A stretch of DNA of 64,000 nt from Ruminococcus bovis (GTDB taxonomy: Bacteria; Bacillota; Clostridia; Oscillospirales; Acutalibacteraceae), in the NCBI RefSeq assembly GCF_005601135.1, contig NZ_CP039381.1:369941-433940 (forward strand), read 5' to 3'. The notes under the pieces were generated by a model, which was not told the origin of the DNA, did not search any database, and saw only the letters and a program-made list of their open reading frames with translations. Made by a program: the position numbers and the translations under genes. Shown here in pieces: positions 43,800-52,299 of this stretch. The stretch's first letter is position 1. The number at the start of each line of letters is the position of its first letter.

Positions 43800-45283
43800 T
43801 ATTTATCACTTTTCTTCTTAATCATCATTATTAATGTACCTAAAACCACTACAAGAACACCTATCACAAAAATCATAATAAGGTTAATAAAAACATCCTT
43901 ATAGTCCTTTGACCTTGTAATTACATTAGTAGTTTTATTTTCATTATTAGAATTATTAGTTACTGTGGTACTTTCTGTTGTTGAAGTTGTAGTGCCAATT
44001 ACTGTTGTACTTTCAGTATTAGAAGTAGTTTCTGCTACTGTTTCTTCACTACTATCACTACTGTTATCCCTATTATTATTTACCATGCTATTAACTGAAT
44101 TATCATTAGGCTGATAATTATTTGTGTTGTTATATGTAGGGTTAGTATTATTTTCTGTTACAGAATTATAACTACCTGTTGTATAAACTACCTCAGTATT
44201 TTTTGTTGTTTTAGTAGGATTAGTAGTTGTAGCTTTATGTGTTGTAGTTGGCTTTGTAATGACAGGCTTTGTTGTTGTAGCCTCTGTTACAGTAGGGTCA
44301 TAGGGCTTTTCATACACATCGGTCATATTATACAAGAAATTCTTGTTGTTGCATAGTCTATAATATGCCACTAAACCGTAAAAACATTGTTCTGTAGCCA
44401 TTTGATTATAGTTACTGCCTTTAGTATGGGAAAAACCATTGCCAACATAATAAGAAAGCAAAACATCAACAGGACTTTTGCCATTCTTAATAAATCTTTT
44501 ATCTGTGTCAGGGTTAATGCCTAAAGAGCAAAGTGCTACAATAACTTGGCTTGTACTTTCGCTATTTACTGTACCAAAGCTTGAAAATTCTCCTGAAGAA
44601 TTTTGCATTTTTGTCAAAGCAGTAATAGCACTGTCAACTGACTTTTTTACTTCTTCATTAGAATTATAATACTTAGCCAAAGAAGTAATAGCCATTGCAG
44701 TAATGTCAGGGTCAGGTGTATTACCGGTTAAAGCCCATCCACCGTTACTTAGTTCTTTACTTATAATATATTCAATTAGATTTTCCCTAGTAGTTTGGTT
44801 ACTAGGATTTTCATTTGTTGGAATTTCATAGTTGTTACTGTCAAGTGCAATTAATGCCCATATAGGACCGTTGATACCTTGCCTTTTCACCTTATTAAAA
44901 TCAGATAAATAAGTTAAAAGATTATATCCACCTACATTAGTAACATCACTGCCTATTGAAGTTAGTGAAAGGATAACCCTTGAATACTCTGTGTATTTTG
45001 CAGTAGATAAAACTCCATTCTTCTCCACCAAAGTATTTACTACATTATTCTGATATTTTTCAAAGTAGGATTTGTCTATATTTAAATCAGACCTGGCAAG
45101 ACCAAGAACCTCCCACTCACCACCGATTGAACCTACAATTGGGGATTGATTAGCAAGGTACTTTCCTGTAGCGTTATATTCTTCCCTACCCTTTAGTGAA
45201 GTACTAACCGAACCTACACTTATAATAGAAAGGAAAATTGCAACAACAATAGGCAATACTAGGAACTTACTTTTTCTCTGCAT
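43799..45283 (-). CDS. Second exported alpha/alpha-toroid protein with Thr-rich linker and C-terminal anchor
   Basis: A 494-residue protein. The signal-like N-terminus (KFLVLPIVVAIFLSIISVGS) is followed by the same toroid repeats as its neighbour (RQGINGPIWALIALDSNNYE, LSNGGWALTGNTPDPDITAM, SSGEFSSFGTVNSESTSQVI). Then comes a low-complexity Thr/Asn/Ser linker (about 325-455), suited to spanning the cell wall, and a C-terminal membrane helix (about 463-485). It overlaps the 516-residue protein gene by one base. Together they probably form the barrel partners for the operon's DUF4430 domains; this is inference from the intrinsic-factor analogy. Confidence 0.85.
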   Translation of the reverse strand: MQRKSKFLVLPIVVAIFLSIISVGSVSTSLKGREEYNATGKYLANQSPIVGSIGGEWEVLGLARSDLNIDKSYFEKYQNNVVNTLVEKNGVLSTAKYTEYSRVILSLTSIGSDVTNVGGYNLLTYLSDFNKVKRQGINGPIWALIALDSNNYEIPTNENPSNQTTRENLIEYIISKELSNGGWALTGNTPDPDITAMAITSLAKYYNSNEEVKKSVDSAITALTKMQNSSGEFSSFGTVNSESTSQVIVALCSLGINPDTDKRFIKNGKSPVDVLLSYYVGNGFSHTKGSNYNQMATEQCFYGLVAYYRLCNNKNFLYNMTDVYEKPYDPTVTEATTTKPVITKPTTTHKATTTNPTKTTKNTEVVYTTGSYNSVTENNTNPTYNNTNNYQPNDNSVNSMVNNNRDNSSDSSEETVAETTSNTESTTVIGTTTSTTESTTVTNNSNNENKTTNVITRSKDYKDVFINLIMIFVIGVLVVVLGTLIMMIKKKSDK

Positions 45284-45530
45284 TTTTCTTTTCCTTTTTA
45301 TTTAGTTTAAAAATCTTTAGGTATGCAATATACACACCCTCAGCTACTGCAACTGCAGTAACAATAATAAACATAATGTATATATAAACATCACTAACAC
45401 CACTACTACCATCAGTTGCAAAACAAGTTGTACAACTAATAATAATTAGCAAAATTACTGATATTACAGTCAAAGTTAATTTCTTAATTTTCATAGTTTT
45501 ATTTTCTTTATTAGAATTTTTATTCTTCAT
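45267..45530 (-). CDS. Small membrane protein of the cobalamin operon
   Basis: About 87 residues from ATG 45530 (overlapping the preceding gene by 11 bases). A signal-like or first membrane helix (LTLTVISVILLIIISCTTCF) ends near a possible cleavage site before ATDGSSG. A second helix (YIYIMFIIVTAVAVAEGVYI) is followed by a basic tail. It may be a tiny membrane-anchored subunit. No family is recognised. The start could also be 12 codons later. Confidence 0.65.
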   Translation of the reverse strand: MKNKNSNKENKTMKIKKLTLTVISVILLIIISCTTCFATDGSSGVSDVYIYIMFIIVTAVAVAEGVYIAYLKIFKLNKKEKKNAEKK

Positions 45531-45792
45531 TATTTTTCTCACAATTTTTCTTATACTGAGCTTTTCTTTCCTTTGCTCTTTTTCGTTTCTCTTGTTTTAC
45601 TAATAATTTTTTGTCATCTCTAGGAGGCTTTACTCCTGCCTTTTCCAATGCTCTTGGCCATGGACCTAGGTGGGACTTTATCATCATAACTTGCCAATCT
45701 GTAAAGTCACTTTTCTTAGGCAGTTCATTATTTTCATTAAATTTATTCTTTATAAGAATTATACAATCTTCTTTAGTTAGTTTTTCTTCCAT
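45520..45792 (-). CDS. Small soluble protein resembling the HNH-endonuclease-associated repeat
   Basis: A 90-residue, highly charged protein. The segment FTDWQVMMIKSHLGPWPRAL, then EKAGVKPPR, resembles the helical repeat with a Gly-Pro/Ser-Trp-x-x-Ala-Leu core found near some HNH endonucleases and other DNA-binding proteins. The C-terminus is a Lys/Arg/Glu-rich helix (about 60-88). It has no signal or membrane segment, unlike every neighbour. The ribosome site is GGAG. Function unknown; a regulatory or nucleic-acid role would be unusual in a transport operon. Confidence 0.6.
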   Translation of the reverse strand: MEEKLTKEDCIILIKNKFNENNELPKKSDFTDWQVMMIKSHLGPWPRALEKAGVKPPRDDKKLLVKQEKRKRAKERKAQYKKNCEKNNEE

Positions 45793-45818
45793 TATTTCTC
45801 CACTGTAAATATGGAAAT

Positions 45819-45848
45819 AACTGATACTCCCCTAAGGAAGTATCAGTT
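45819..45848 (-). promoter_or_regulatory. Intercistronic hairpin within the cobalamin operon
   Basis: AACTGATACT/AGTATCAGTT is a perfect 10-bp stem with a 10-base loop. On the minus strand it is followed by ATTTCC, not a real T-run. It lies between the large dockerin gene and the 90-residue gene, so it may attenuate or process the transcript. Confidence 0.6.
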
Positions 45849-45864
45849 ACCCCTATAAATTAAA

Positions 45865-48843
45865 TTATTTTGAATACATATAGAATGATGCACCGATTAA
45901 TGTATCAAGTTCCGGATTGGCAATATACTTCTGAATCTTTGTTGCAGATTTTACAGTAATATTTTCCATATCATCAAACTTAGCACATTCTTTCTGAACA
46001 TCATTTAGTTCAGCTAACTTAGTAGCATACTTCTGTAGTAAAGTTGTGTCCTGAACATTTACTTCACCGTCTTGGTTTATGTCACCATAAATATACTTAC
46101 TTCTTTCTACACCACAATAAATACACTTGTTGTTTTCGAAAGTACAGAATTCTTCTTCACTTTCACCACAACCATCACAAGTCTTAATGTGTTTACCGTT
46201 TAATAGAGTTTCATAAGTGTAGTTATGGATATGCTTTTCACCATAGCAATATAGATAACCTTCTTCGTTAAAGAAGTAGATTTGACCTTCATCATCAATA
46301 GCAATCTGTTCGTAAGCATATGCTGCTGTACTTGTTGTTGAAAGGTTACTTAACTGCTTTAGTTCACCGGAAGTACTGTTTGCATTATCTTCTAGGTAAT
46401 AGATATTACCCGGTGCATTGTATGACTGAACATAAATATAAACATTACCTGTTTCTTCTTCATAACCTGTTGAAAGAATTGGGTTACTCTGAATCTTCAT
46501 ACCGATTTTGTTAGTTGTGTAGATGGTGCTCATAAAGTTGCTATCATCAGGATTACCGTTGATAACATCAATAGTACCACCCTGACCTGCTACATAAATT
46601 CTGTTGTTATATACAACAGGTGCACATACAGTTTCTTGGCTGATAGTAGCAGATTTATAAGTTTCCTTATCAAAGTCACCCTTATCATCTAGCTTAACTG
46701 CATGAAGATTTTTCTGTTTGTATGAACCCCAATATAGATAGTCTGTTGTGCTATCGTAAGCAAGTTCACCACCAATATTATAAGTTGTAGTACGGTTTTC
46801 GTCAAACTTATACTGATACTTAATTGTGTTTGTCTTGTAGTCAACACAGTAAATATCATTTGTTGCTACTACATAGTAGTAATTATTAGCAAATACACCT
46901 TGTGACCAGTTAAATGAGTCACTGCCAATAGTACCTTCACCAACCTGAGTTAGTACATTGTCACTATTTTTATTTACCTTATAAATGTTACCGTTACAAA
47001 CTAAGTAACCTTTGTAGTACTGCATAGGGTGATACTGACTAAATGTACCCTTAACTTTACCAAGTGACTGTAGAGTATCAATGTCAAATGCTTCAATATC
47101 ATTTGAAGTTGAAACGAAAATCATTCCGTCACCATATGCAACATAGTCATAATAGAATGATGTTGAACCGGCTACTGCAACAGTTTCGCCTTTACCTGTT
47201 TTTGTATCAACTTTATGTAGGCTACCTGCACCTGTAGCATATAGATAATCGTCGACAATTACTGACTGACCGGCATAGTAAGTACCCCAAGAACCCTTAG
47301 TTCTGTTAAGTTCATAAGACCACTTTTCTTCCGGATTATTCTTTACAACCTTAGTATCAGTTACCTGATTACCGTCCTTAAAGTTGTTCATAGCACCGGC
47401 CCACTCAACATTATGAGTATCTTCCTGAGTAGCATCTAGAGCTTTAATAGCACTGTTAATTTCTTCTTCTGTTACATTCCAAGTGTTTAATAACTTAACT
47501 GCATCTGTATAAGCAGTACCGTATTCATCTTGTTCATTGTTATCATTAATATCAGCAATATATTTGATTAAGTCACTTCTGTCTGCAAACTTATTAGTTG
47601 TATCAAATTTATAGTAACCATAGCTAATGCCAATATCTTCACCATAACCGTATAGGCTATATTGAAGTCTGATTACACTACCGTCTGTATAGTGAGTTGT
47701 GTCTGCCTTATCAGCATAAGTAACATCACCTGAACCAACATCAGTACCCTTATTATCAAGAGTACACATCCAACCACCATATGTAGAGTAGTCATTTGCC
47801 TTAAGCTTATCGCTTTCAGCTCTGCCCTTAATATCATCACCTAAAGCATTTTTAATGTCTGTTGGAATGTTATCCTTTGACCAATTTTCAGGTTCACCAC
47901 CATCAACAATACCTTGTAGATAATAGCTTGAATCAACCTTACCTTCATAAGTACTTCTGTCACCTAACATTCTTTCTGTGATTACTGCTAATGAATCACC
48001 CTTGTAGTAACCAACCTTTATAGGTTCTTGAACAAAGCCTTGACCAAGAGTATTTCTTTCAACAGTCATATAAACATAACCGTCAAATTCTTTTTCTTCT
48101 TTTGCCTCATCAAGGGCTTTAACAGCATTATCAATCTGTTCTTCTGTTACATTCCACTGAGTTAGTAGGTTTACTGCATCAGTATAAGCAGTACCGTATT
48201 CACTCTGAGCATTTTCTTCATTAATATCGGCAACATAAGAAATCAGCTTACTTCTGTCCACAAACTTATTTGTAGTGTCAAAGCTCATCATACCCCAGCT
48301 GATACCAACATCTTCACCATAGCCGTAAACAGTGTACTGAAGTCTTACAACACTACCGTTTGTATAGTGAGTTGTGTCTGCCTTGTCAGCATAGCTAACA
48401 CCACCTGCACCAACATCAATACCTTTGTTGTCTACAGTAAACATCCAACCACTGTATGAAGAATAGTCAAATTCACCAAGTTTATCACTTTCGGTTCTGT
48501 CACCGATTTCGTCACCTAAAGCCTTTTTAATATCTTCCGGAATGTTATCCTTTGACCAATTTTCAGGTTCACCACCGTCTTTGATACCGGCTAGGTAGTA
48601 ACTTGAACTTACAGTACCTGTGAAAGTACTTCTGTCACCTAACATTCTTTCTGTAATATCTGCCAAAGACTCACCCTCATAGTAACCAACCTTAATTGGT
48701 TCTTGAACGAAACCTTGACCAAGAGTATTTCTCTCAACAGTCATATAAATATAACCGTCAAAAGCCTTTTCTTCTGCACTAAAAGTTGCAACTGTTGAGA
48801 ATACAACTGCCAGTACTAGAAATAATGATAATAGTTTTTTCAT
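45865..48843 (-). CDS. Secreted two-DUF4430, beta-propeller and dockerin protein
   Basis: About 992 residues from ATG 48843 (MKKLLSLFLVLAVV signal peptide). Two DUF4430 domains (about 20-185 and 255-425) are a tandem duplication: each starts MTVERNTLGQGFVQEPIKVG and has GWMFTVDN or GWMCTLDN, then a helical linker with WNVTEE. From about 490 to 870 there is a PQQ/beta-propeller-like repeat region. A CxxC pair motif (CDGCG, CIYCG) is near 890-920. The C-terminal dockerin has Ca-loop DINQDGEVNVQD, but its second repeat is degenerate. It is secreted, not membrane anchored, and its dockerin suggests docking to a cohesin. Confidence 0.88.
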   Translation of the reverse strand: MKKLLSLFLVLAVVFSTVATFSAEEKAFDGYIYMTVERNTLGQGFVQEPIKVGYYEGESLADITERMLGDRSTFTGTVSSSYYLAGIKDGGEPENWSKDNIPEDIKKALGDEIGDRTESDKLGEFDYSSYSGWMFTVDNKGIDVGAGGVSYADKADTTHYTNGSVVRLQYTVYGYGEDVGISWGMMSFDTTNKFVDRSKLISYVADINEENAQSEYGTAYTDAVNLLTQWNVTEEQIDNAVKALDEAKEEKEFDGYVYMTVERNTLGQGFVQEPIKVGYYKGDSLAVITERMLGDRSTYEGKVDSSYYLQGIVDGGEPENWSKDNIPTDIKNALGDDIKGRAESDKLKANDYSTYGGWMCTLDNKGTDVGSGDVTYADKADTTHYTDGSVIRLQYSLYGYGEDIGISYGYYKFDTTNKFADRSDLIKYIADINDNNEQDEYGTAYTDAVKLLNTWNVTEEEINSAIKALDATQEDTHNVEWAGAMNNFKDGNQVTDTKVVKNNPEEKWSYELNRTKGSWGTYYAGQSVIVDDYLYATGAGSLHKVDTKTGKGETVAVAGSTSFYYDYVAYGDGMIFVSTSNDIEAFDIDTLQSLGKVKGTFSQYHPMQYYKGYLVCNGNIYKVNKNSDNVLTQVGEGTIGSDSFNWSQGVFANNYYYVVATNDIYCVDYKTNTIKYQYKFDENRTTTYNIGGELAYDSTTDYLYWGSYKQKNLHAVKLDDKGDFDKETYKSATISQETVCAPVVYNNRIYVAGQGGTIDVINGNPDDSNFMSTIYTTNKIGMKIQSNPILSTGYEEETGNVYIYVQSYNAPGNIYYLEDNANSTSGELKQLSNLSTTSTAAYAYEQIAIDDEGQIYFFNEEGYLYCYGEKHIHNYTYETLLNGKHIKTCDGCGESEEEFCTFENNKCIYCGVERSKYIYGDINQDGEVNVQDTTLLQKYATKLAELNDVQKECAKFDDMENITVKSATKIQKYIANPELDTLIGASFYMYSK

Positions 48844-50093
48844 TGCTTCCTCTCCTTGTTGTTTTTTAATAATATCATAATGCAAACTATAATTGCCAAA
48901 ACAACTACACCTGCAATTATTATTAAGAAAATGAAAAATCCATTTACAGTATTAATTTCTTTTACAGAATTATTACTGCTTTCACTACTTAAATTATCAG
49001 AGTTATCAGAAACATCGGAATTATTATCTTCATTATTATCAGTAGCATTTTCAGTATTGCTTACTGTTTCCTTACTGATATTTTTACTGTTATCAGTAAC
49101 AGTTTCTTTTGTATTATTCTTCTTGTTATCGGTAATTTTATTTTCCTTAGAAGAATTATTATCTATACTATTAATATTGTTATCCGGATTATTTTTTACA
49201 GAATTTTTATTAACTGCTTTACTACTGTTACCGTTAGTATTTTTCTTTGTGGTTTTATCAGTAGTATTTTTAGTGGTTTTTGAAGTAGGGATTTTCACCT
49301 TAACAGTAACAGTATCACTGTCTTTTTTACCTTCCCCATTATCAAAAACCGATTTAACAGTAATTGCAGTATTGTCCTTTACCTTAAAATACTCATTATC
49401 GCTATAGCTTTTTCCATTATAATGATAAGTTACTCTGGAATAATAATTTTCCAAAGTTGCACTTATAGCAACAGTACTTTTACCTTTAGGCAAAGTTAAG
49501 GTATAGCTTTTATTATTAGTAGAAAAGCTAGGAGACAGCTTACCACTTGTAAAATGCAAATTCTTAATTTTTGCATTAGGGTTATTAAAGTCACAACCAA
49601 TATCTTTACCAAGACCTGTAGCAGTAAATTGCCACTTAATTTCATCATTATTTTTTACATAAAATTCCGAAGCACCTTTATTGATAAACCAATTGTTGTA
49701 GCTAATCATCCAACCACTTTCACTGCCAACAGAAAATTCACCTAAACCATAACCGTCACTAACCTTTTTACCACTAACTGTAGTAAAGTTGTCAATTGAT
49801 GCAAGATAGAAACCACCACCCATTTCAGGTTTACCTGTATATGCCGGTTTGATACCTTTCTCCTTTAACAGTCTTAAGGTGACAGTTGCAATAGTATCGT
49901 TTTTATTAATTTTTACTTTAGTTTTGTTAATGATTTTCCCAAGCTGATGAGGAAAATCTCCCTTGTCACTACCACGAATACCATAGTCCTGAAAGCTGAT
50001 AGTTACATAACCACTATTAGCAGAAACATTTACTACACCAAATGATAGGATTACTGTGATAACAACAAGGATTAGAGCAAATAACTTTTTCAT
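48840..50093 (-). CDS. Exported DUF4430 protein with cell-wall spacer and C-terminal membrane anchor
   Basis: First gene of the operon, about 417 residues. ATG 50093 is preferred with AGGTG just upstream; a GTG two codons earlier is possible. It has a signal peptide (about 1-27) and a DUF4430 domain at about 28-165 (NDTIATVTLRLL, ESGWMISYNNWFINKGASEF, WQFTATGLGKDIGCDF). A cadherin/DUF-like beta domain with LTLPKGKSTVAISATL follows at about 170-265. A long Asn/Ser/Lys/Asp-rich spacer (about 270-380) and a membrane helix near 390-412 complete it. It overlaps the dockerin gene by 4 bases (ATGA). Confidence 0.88.
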   Translation of the reverse strand: MKKLFALILVVITVILSFGVVNVSANSGYVTISFQDYGIRGSDKGDFPHQLGKIINKTKVKINKNDTIATVTLRLLKEKGIKPAYTGKPEMGGGFYLASIDNFTTVSGKKVSDGYGLGEFSVGSESGWMISYNNWFINKGASEFYVKNNDEIKWQFTATGLGKDIGCDFNNPNAKIKNLHFTSGKLSPSFSTNNKSYTLTLPKGKSTVAISATLENYYSRVTYHYNGKSYSDNEYFKVKDNTAITVKSVFDNGEGKKDSDTVTVKVKIPTSKTTKNTTDKTTKKNTNGNSSKAVNKNSVKNNPDNNINSIDNNSSKENKITDNKKNNTKETVTDNSKNISKETVSNTENATDNNEDNNSDVSDNSDNLSSESSNNSVKEINTVNGFFIFLIIIAGVVVLAIIVCIMILLKNNKERKQ

Positions 50094-50124
50094 AAACACC
50101 TAAAATATAACACAAAATGGGCAT

Positions 50125-50152
50125 AAAAAAACTCCTTGCAAAACGCAAAGAG
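50125..50152 (-). terminator. Intrinsic terminator of the cobalamin riboswitch
   Basis: CTCTTTGC/GCAAGGAG forms an 8-bp stem with one G-U pair, followed by TTTTTTT on the minus strand, 32 bp before the first gene. It is the expression platform that would switch the operon off when ligand is bound. Confidence 0.85.
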
Positions 50153-50227
50153 ACACCAAAACAAAACATTACCCATAGTAATGCTTTAAAAATGGTTACT
50201 CTTCTTACCCAAAAGTACTAAAACCTT

Positions 50228-50307
50228 GAATATAGCAAGTCATCTGGCTTAATTCACAGTAATGGCAGTTGCAACGGACTCTCACCGTATTTCCCTTGCC
50301 TATATTC
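50228..50307 (-). promoter_or_regulatory. Cobalamin (adenosylcobalamin-type) riboswitch aptamer
   Basis: On the minus strand it shows the conserved pieces in order: GGGAA, CGGTGAGAGTCCG, GCAACTGCC, TTACTGTGA and the B12 box AAGCCAGATGACTTGC (50235-50250). The outer helix P1 forms between GAATATA(GG)CAA (5' side, to 50307) and TTGCTATATTC (50228-50238). Downstream is an intrinsic terminator. This is a clear B12 box family match by eye. Confidence 0.93.
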
Positions 50308-50325
50308 ATATTCAATTACAAAGAC

Positions 50326-50354
50326 AGTATACCACAATCTCCCCTATATTTCAA
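50326..50354 (-). promoter_or_regulatory. Promoter of the cobalamin-riboswitch operon
   Basis: TTGAAA (50349-50354), 17-base spacer, TATACT (50326-50331) on the minus strand; transcription would start just before the aptamer. Confidence 0.8.
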
Positions 50355-50504
50355 CTTATATTTTTTAGTTATAAAATGGTATACAGTAAAGCTATAATGA
50401 GAAATTCTGCAATCCTTCAAATGTTAAACATTAACAAAAAATTACTTTACAATATTGTAAAAATAGTATAAACTACTATTATAAATATGAAATGAGGTAT
50501 TAAT

Positions 50505-50780
50505 ATGAAAAACTTAGACAAAATTTTTATGGCATTATTTATTATAGGTACAGTATTCCTTGTTGTATCGGTATGTTTCTTCAGACTTGCACCATTTGGT
50601 TTTAATGTTGCAATGTCTGTCCTTGAGGGACTGACTGCTGTAATTATGCTTGTACTTACCGGTATTTCTGCTATCAAAAATCGTAAGTCATCAGGCTCAT
50701 GGTATAGCAATCCATTCCAGGTAATTATCTTCTCCGTTATCCTTATTGGTTGGGCTATTGCCGTATTCTTTGTAATGTAG
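50505..50780 (+). CDS. Small membrane protein (tandem paralogue A)
   Basis: A 91-residue protein with three hydrophobic helices (about 7-25, 32-55, 72-90) and the motif IKNRKSSGSWYSNPF in the second loop. ATG at 50505 follows AATGAGGT. It is paralogous to the next gene by topology, by the conserved K-RKS...W loop and by the ending ending in FFVM or YFVM. No function is recognised. It is divergent from the riboswitch operon. Confidence 0.7.
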   Translation: MKNLDKIFMALFIIGTVFLVVSVCFFRLAPFGFNVAMSVLEGLTAVIMLVLTGISAIKNRKSSGSWYSNPFQVIIFSVILIGWAIAVFFVM

Positions 50781-50794
50781 TTAATTATATTCTT

Positions 50795-51100
50795 ATGAAA
50801 CATCCCGGAAATAAAAGTAATATAAATAAGTATGATAAAATATTACTGTTTCTTCAAATTATAGATATTATTTTTGTTGTTGTGCAAATATCTATATTCA
50901 AAAATGTTCCACTGTACATTAATATTTTAATGACAGTAATATCAATCCCATTAGCTTTGTTAATTATTGTATATACAATTGTCAGCTACATAAAAAGTAG
51001 AAAATCATATGATGATTTATGGTGTGGTGCTAGGGATTATTTATTCTGCATTGCCCTACTAACAATAATAGTGGGCATAATCCCCTATTTTGTAATGTGA
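50795..51100 (+). CDS. Small membrane protein (tandem paralogue B)
   Basis: About 101 residues from ATG 50795 (MKHPGNKSNINKYDKILLFL). It has three helices in the same order as paralogue A and the loop YIKSRKSYDDLWCGARDYLF. The ribosome site before this ATG is weak, so translation may be coupled to the upstream gene, which ends 15 bases earlier. The two look like a tandem duplication. Function unknown. Confidence 0.6.
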   Translation: MKHPGNKSNINKYDKILLFLQIIDIIFVVVQISIFKNVPLYINILMTVISIPLALLIIVYTIVSYIKSRKSYDDLWCGARDYLFCIALLTIIVGIIPYFVM

Positions 51101-51149
51101 TTTTTGTTTTGGTTGTGTGTGACGGTAAATCCCTTCTGCAAATTAGTTT

Positions 51150-51640
51150 TTTCAATTTTGTCTGTGGGTTAAGGTGAGAATGATAAATTAGGGTTTGTGG
51201 GGATGATTAAATATGAAAAGTGTAAACTATGTCCTTGTATAAACTGTAAACTATGTGGTTGCACAATTCATAATACAACATTATTTTGTAGCATAAACTG
51301 TACCAATTTTTATATCATATTATGGCTTACAGTTGTAGGGGCGAACACCGTTCGCCCGTAATGAAAGTGTGATACTTATGGGATTTTTGTCCTATTTGCA
51401 GACTATAAATTTATAATATCTACATAGGGCATAATACCTTTATTTAGTCGAGTTTGTAACGGGACATCAATGATGTCCCCTACACCTGTGAGTCAGAGTT
51501 TCATATGATTTTATGTGCATATTCTCACTGTGAATTTTCCTTTATACTCAACTAAATTTATAACAAATTCACCTTTATCCACAATCAAAATTAAAAAGAC
51601 AATCCCTAATTTATAAACATATCTCACTACACAGACAAAC
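51150..51640. repeat. Dispersed mosaic repeat, copy R6
   Basis: Begins AATTTTGTCTGTGGGTTAAG and AAATTAGGGTTTGTGGGG (51155-51215) and ends near AATCCCTAATTTATAAAC (51602-51620). Palindromes: GGGGCGAACACCGTTCGCCC (about 51338-51357) and GGGACATCAATGATGTCCC (about 51460-51478). It shares the filler with R2, R5 and R7 but not the CTCCCTC hairpin module. No gene supported. Confidence 0.72.
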
Positions 51641-51752
51641 AAAAATCACTTATAAAAACAAGGGTAATGTAATAGGAACTGAACATAAGAAATTAACGCA
51701 AACAATCAAATTTTTGCGACAATTTGGCAAGTTGCAAAGTATTATTAATAAA

Positions 51753-51794
51753 TAAAGGAAACAATATCGCTTTAAAGGGAAACAATATCGCTTT
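51753..51794. repeat. Short tandem duplication ahead of the 51835 gene
   Basis: GGAAACAATATCGCTTT with flanking AAAG occurs twice back to back (about 51754-51773 and 51774-51794). It lies in the likely 5' leader of the following gene and was included in a longer open frame, which is not believed. Confidence 0.6.
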
Positions 51795-51834
51795 GCAAGT
51801 TGTCAAAAGAGAATTAATAATCAAGGTAAAAAAT

Positions 51835-52290
51835 ATGATTATAAACATAAAGACAAACCGTACAATTGAAGAAATCGAAAACACATTATCAAATCAGGTA
51901 CTTGAAAAATATCCCAGAAGGTACAGTGAAAACAGAAAAGGCATCAACTGGGTAAGCAACAAAAAGGATTTTCTATGCTTATTTTATGAGGATGATAACA
52001 AGGATCGTTTTGGTTGTCAAACTACTGCAAAACCATTTTTCTACGGAAAATTGATTAAATTCAGAGGAAATTACAGAATAGTAGGCATTGCTTGTCTTAA
52101 CATAGTACATATTCTTATAATTTTGGCTTTATTATTAATTACAATTTTTGGAGCTGATGAATTTTTGGAATTTGACAGTGAAACTCTGTTTGGCTTAGTC
52201 TTTGCTTGTTTTATCCTTGCAATTTTTGTTAATGACCTACTTATCGGCACTAAAGAAATCAAGAAATACTTATTAGAAAAATTCGGATAG
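51835..52290 (+). CDS. Hypothetical membrane protein
   Basis: A 151-residue protein starting at ATG 51835 (MIINIKTNRTIEEIENTLSN) behind CAAGGTAAA. A longer frame upstream runs through a tandem duplication and is rejected. The soluble N-terminal half (about 1-85) is followed by two membrane helices (about 88-110, 117-138) and a basic tail. Unrecognised family. First of a run of small membrane proteins on this strand. Confidence 0.65.
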   Translation: MIINIKTNRTIEEIENTLSNQVLEKYPRRYSENRKGINWVSNKKDFLCLFYEDDNKDRFGCQTTAKPFFYGKLIKFRGNYRIVGIACLNIVHILIILALLLITIFGADEFLEFDSETLFGLVFACFILAIFVNDLLIGTKEIKKYLLEKFG

Positions 52291-52299
52291 GAGATTACT

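Noticed and set aside
42249..45283. Toroid proteins as terpene cyclases or prenyltransferases
   Set aside because: They are exported and membrane anchored, sit in a B12-riboswitch operon with DUF4430 domains, and show only the generic repeat without a clear catalytic acid motif.
48856..49407. 183-codon plus-strand frame opposite the DUF4430 gene
   Set aside because: Antisense shadow of the low-complexity spacer; the Leu/Ser-rich translation results from Asn/Asp/Ser codons on the real strand.
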